Assembly (NCBI GenBank): GCA_003242195.1
Contig: QGUQ01000119.1
Location: 1-6,322 of the forward strand
Length of the DNA: 6,322 bases
Source: Bacillota bacterium
Lineage (GTDB): Bacteria > Bacillota > Sulfobacillia > Thermaerobacterales > Thermaerobacteraceae
Direction: 5' to 3'
In this document: positions 5,573-6,322 of the stretch, piece after piece
How positions within the stretch are numbered: the first letter of the stretch is position 1
Layout of the letters: each line of letters starts with the position of its first letter
The notes under the pieces: generated by a model
Databases searched by the model: none
Seen by the model: the letters and a program-made list of their open reading frames with translations, nothing else
Told to the model about the DNA's origin: nothing
Made by a program: the position numbers and the translations under genes

Positions 5573-6040
5573 GTGTCCCACGGAGTGGCAAGGCGCCTTG
5601 CACGCAGCGCGGTCATCGCGGCGCTCTATGTGGTCTTGACGTATCTCCTGCAGCCCATTTCCTTCGGACAGGTGCAATTCCGCGTCAGCGAGGCGCTGGC
5701 CGTGCTGCCCATGCTGTGGCCGGAAGCGATCCCCGCCCTGTTCGTCGGCGTCGCGCTGGCCAATCTCCAGAGCCCCTTCGGCCTGTGGGACATTGTCGGC
5801 GGCTCCCTGATCACTCTCCTGGCCGCCGCCTTGACCCGGCGGTGGCGCTTCACCATCTGGGGCTACCTGGCGCCCGTGATCTCGAACGGATTGCTGGTTT
5901 CCGCCTATCTCTCCTACCTGACCCATACCCCTTACCTCCCCTGGGTGGCCGGCATCGCCGCGGGAGAGGCGGGGGTCATCTTCCTCCTGGGCTACCCCCT
6001 GGTCCAGTCCTTGCGGCGCCGTTTCCCGCCAGGCCGCTGA
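5573..6040 (+). CDS. queT: QueT-family transporter (putative queuosine precursor uptake)
   Basis: The QueT family (PF06177) is made of small integral membrane proteins thought to be substrate-binding units of ECF-type importers for queuosine precursors; Q is made at position 34 of GUN-anticodon tRNAs. The 155 residues show the family pattern: AVIAALYVVLTYLLQPISF at 13-31; the signature QFRVSEALAVLPMLWPEAIP at about 35-54; then LFVGVALANLQSPFGLWDIVG. Five or six hydrophobic segments are visible at about 12-27, 41-66, 74-90, 97-115 and 123-148. The open frame extends upstream to an ATG at 5435, but those 46 residues are Arg/Ser/Ala-rich and unlike the family, so the GTG at 5573 was chosen; a GTG at 5585 is also possible. 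The ribosome site is weak. No ECF ATPase or T-component gene is in the window, so it may use shared ones. The substrate is inferred from the family. Confidence 0.87.
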   Translation: MSHGVARRLARSAVIAALYVVLTYLLQPISFGQVQFRVSEALAVLPMLWPEAIPALFVGVALANLQSPFGLWDIVGGSLITLLAAALTRRWRFTIWGYLAPVISNGLLVSAYLSYLTHTPYLPWVAGIAAGEAGVIFLLGYPLVQSLRRRFPPGR

Positions 6041-6153
6041 GGCCCGCCCAAGCAGTGAGCTTTCTCACGTTGGTGCGGTGACGGTGGGTGACGCCGCGCC
6101 GCGATGGGTGACCCTGGAGCCGCAGCGCAGCGGCCTTCGGCGCCGCGGCGTGT
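6041..6153. other. Spacer between queT and the half-tRNA terminator
   Basis: No gene is seen. GGTGAC occurs three times within about 40 bases (around 6077, 6086 and 6107, the last two as GGGTGAC), a small irregular direct repeat. A short GC-rich stem at 6130-6146 (GCGGC/GCCGC) has no T-run, so it is not a clear queT terminator. Confidence 0.4.
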
Positions 6154-6189
6154 GGAAACAAATGGCCCCGAGCCTTGTGGCTCGGGGCC
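6154..6189 (-). terminator. Strong hairpin terminator downstream of the half-tRNA
   Basis: GGCCCCGAGCC and GGCTCGGGGCC pair perfectly over 11 bp around a 4-base loop. On the minus strand ATTTGTTT follows, so it fits the minus-strand tRNA, beginning 9 bases past its discriminator base. On the plus strand no T-run follows, although the stem may still slow transcripts leaving queT. Confidence 0.8.
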
Positions 6190-6198
6190 TCGTGCATG

Positions 6199-6245
6199 TG
6201 CGCCGTGGAGGATTTGAACCCCCGACCTGCTGATCCGTAGTCCGC
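6199..6245 (-). pseudogene. 3' half of a tRNA, probably tRNA-Arg(ACG); candidate attachment site
   Basis: From the anticodon arm to the 3' end this is a good tRNA: anticodon loop CTACGGA (ACG), 3' anticodon strand TCAGC, variable loop AGGTC, T-stem GGGGG/CCTCC with loop TTCAAAT, acceptor strand ACGGCGC, and discriminator A. The 5' anticodon strand is GCGGA, which mismatches TCAGC at one pair. No D-arm (TAGCTCAG type) and no acceptor 5' strand (GCGCCGT) occurs in the 77 bases before the window edge. A fragment that starts at the anticodon arm and reaches the 3' end is what tyrosine-recombinase integration into a tRNA leaves at the far end of the element. An intron-split tRNA is the alternative. 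Confidence 0.62.
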
Positions 6246-6250
6246 TGCCA

Positions 6251-6278
6251 GGGTTTTTGGGGCCGGTCCGGCAAACCC
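6251..6278. repeat. Inverted repeat beside the half-tRNA
   Basis: GGGTTT (6251-6256) pairs with AAACCC (6273-6278), and inside it GCCG (6262-6265) pairs with CGGC (6269-6272), leaving a 5-base bulge on one side. The central GCCGGTCCGGC is a near-perfect palindrome. It lies 5 bases beyond the half-tRNA, inside the putative element end, where recombinase arm sites or a terminator would be expected. Nothing shows which. Confidence 0.35.
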
Positions 6279-6322
6279 CGGAGTGGCAACGCCTCCTGCC
6301 AACAAACCCAGTATCCATGCGG

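Noticed and set aside
5976..6318. Minus-strand frames crossing the half-tRNA and its terminator, considered as the end of an integrase
   Set aside because: No tyrosine or serine recombinase motif is present; the peptides are explained by the tRNA fragment and hairpin sequence.
1..6322. CRISPR arrays, insertion sequences, toxin-antitoxin or defence genes
   Set aside because: No regularly spaced repeats, transposase motifs or small paired genes are visible. The window is mainly conserved housekeeping genes, and any accessory element would start only at the right edge.

Overview
The window is a strongly GC-rich stretch of a Firmicutes chromosome. Three things point there. The minus strand carries the gene order tadA, SRP RNA, dnaX, ybaB/yaaK, recR, yaaL-like, bofA-like, which is the order near the origin of Bacillus subtilis. 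The SRP RNA is the large form with an Alu domain, typical of Bacilli and Clostridia. The last gene resembles BofA, a sporulation checkpoint protein. High GC with this layout suggests a Thermaerobacter- or Symbiobacterium-like lineage; the genus is inference.

Layout from right to left on the minus strand: tRNA-Arg(CCT) with a clear intrinsic terminator; tadA (tRNA adenosine deaminase); tRNA-Ser(CGA) and tRNA-Ser(GGA); a large SRP RNA of about 274 nt whose two ends pair; a strong terminator; dnaX (clamp-loader tau subunit, 692 aa from a GTG start); ybaB, which overlaps the end of dnaX; recR; about 300 bases without a gene; a YaaL/DUF2508-like gene; and a BofA-like gene cut by the left window edge. 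DnaX, YbaB and RecR form a replication and repair group. The tRNAs, TadA and SRP RNA serve translation and protein targeting. The last two genes are probably a separate sporulation-linked unit.

On the plus strand, right of tRNA-Arg(CCT) and divergent from it, is a QueT-family membrane protein (putative queuosine-precursor transporter). Its leader of roughly 100 nt can form two mutually exclusive hairpins, the second covering the region just before the start codon. It is a candidate regulatory RNA and does not match the preQ1 classes I could recall.

At the right edge, on the minus strand, lies the 3' half of a tRNA that reads as tRNA-Arg(ACG), followed by a perfect 11-bp terminator hairpin. 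No tRNA 5' half is present in the 77 bases left in the window. The simplest reading is the distal attachment-site copy of an integrated element lying to the right. The most interesting items are this half-tRNA and the queT leader. The rest is a conserved housekeeping region.
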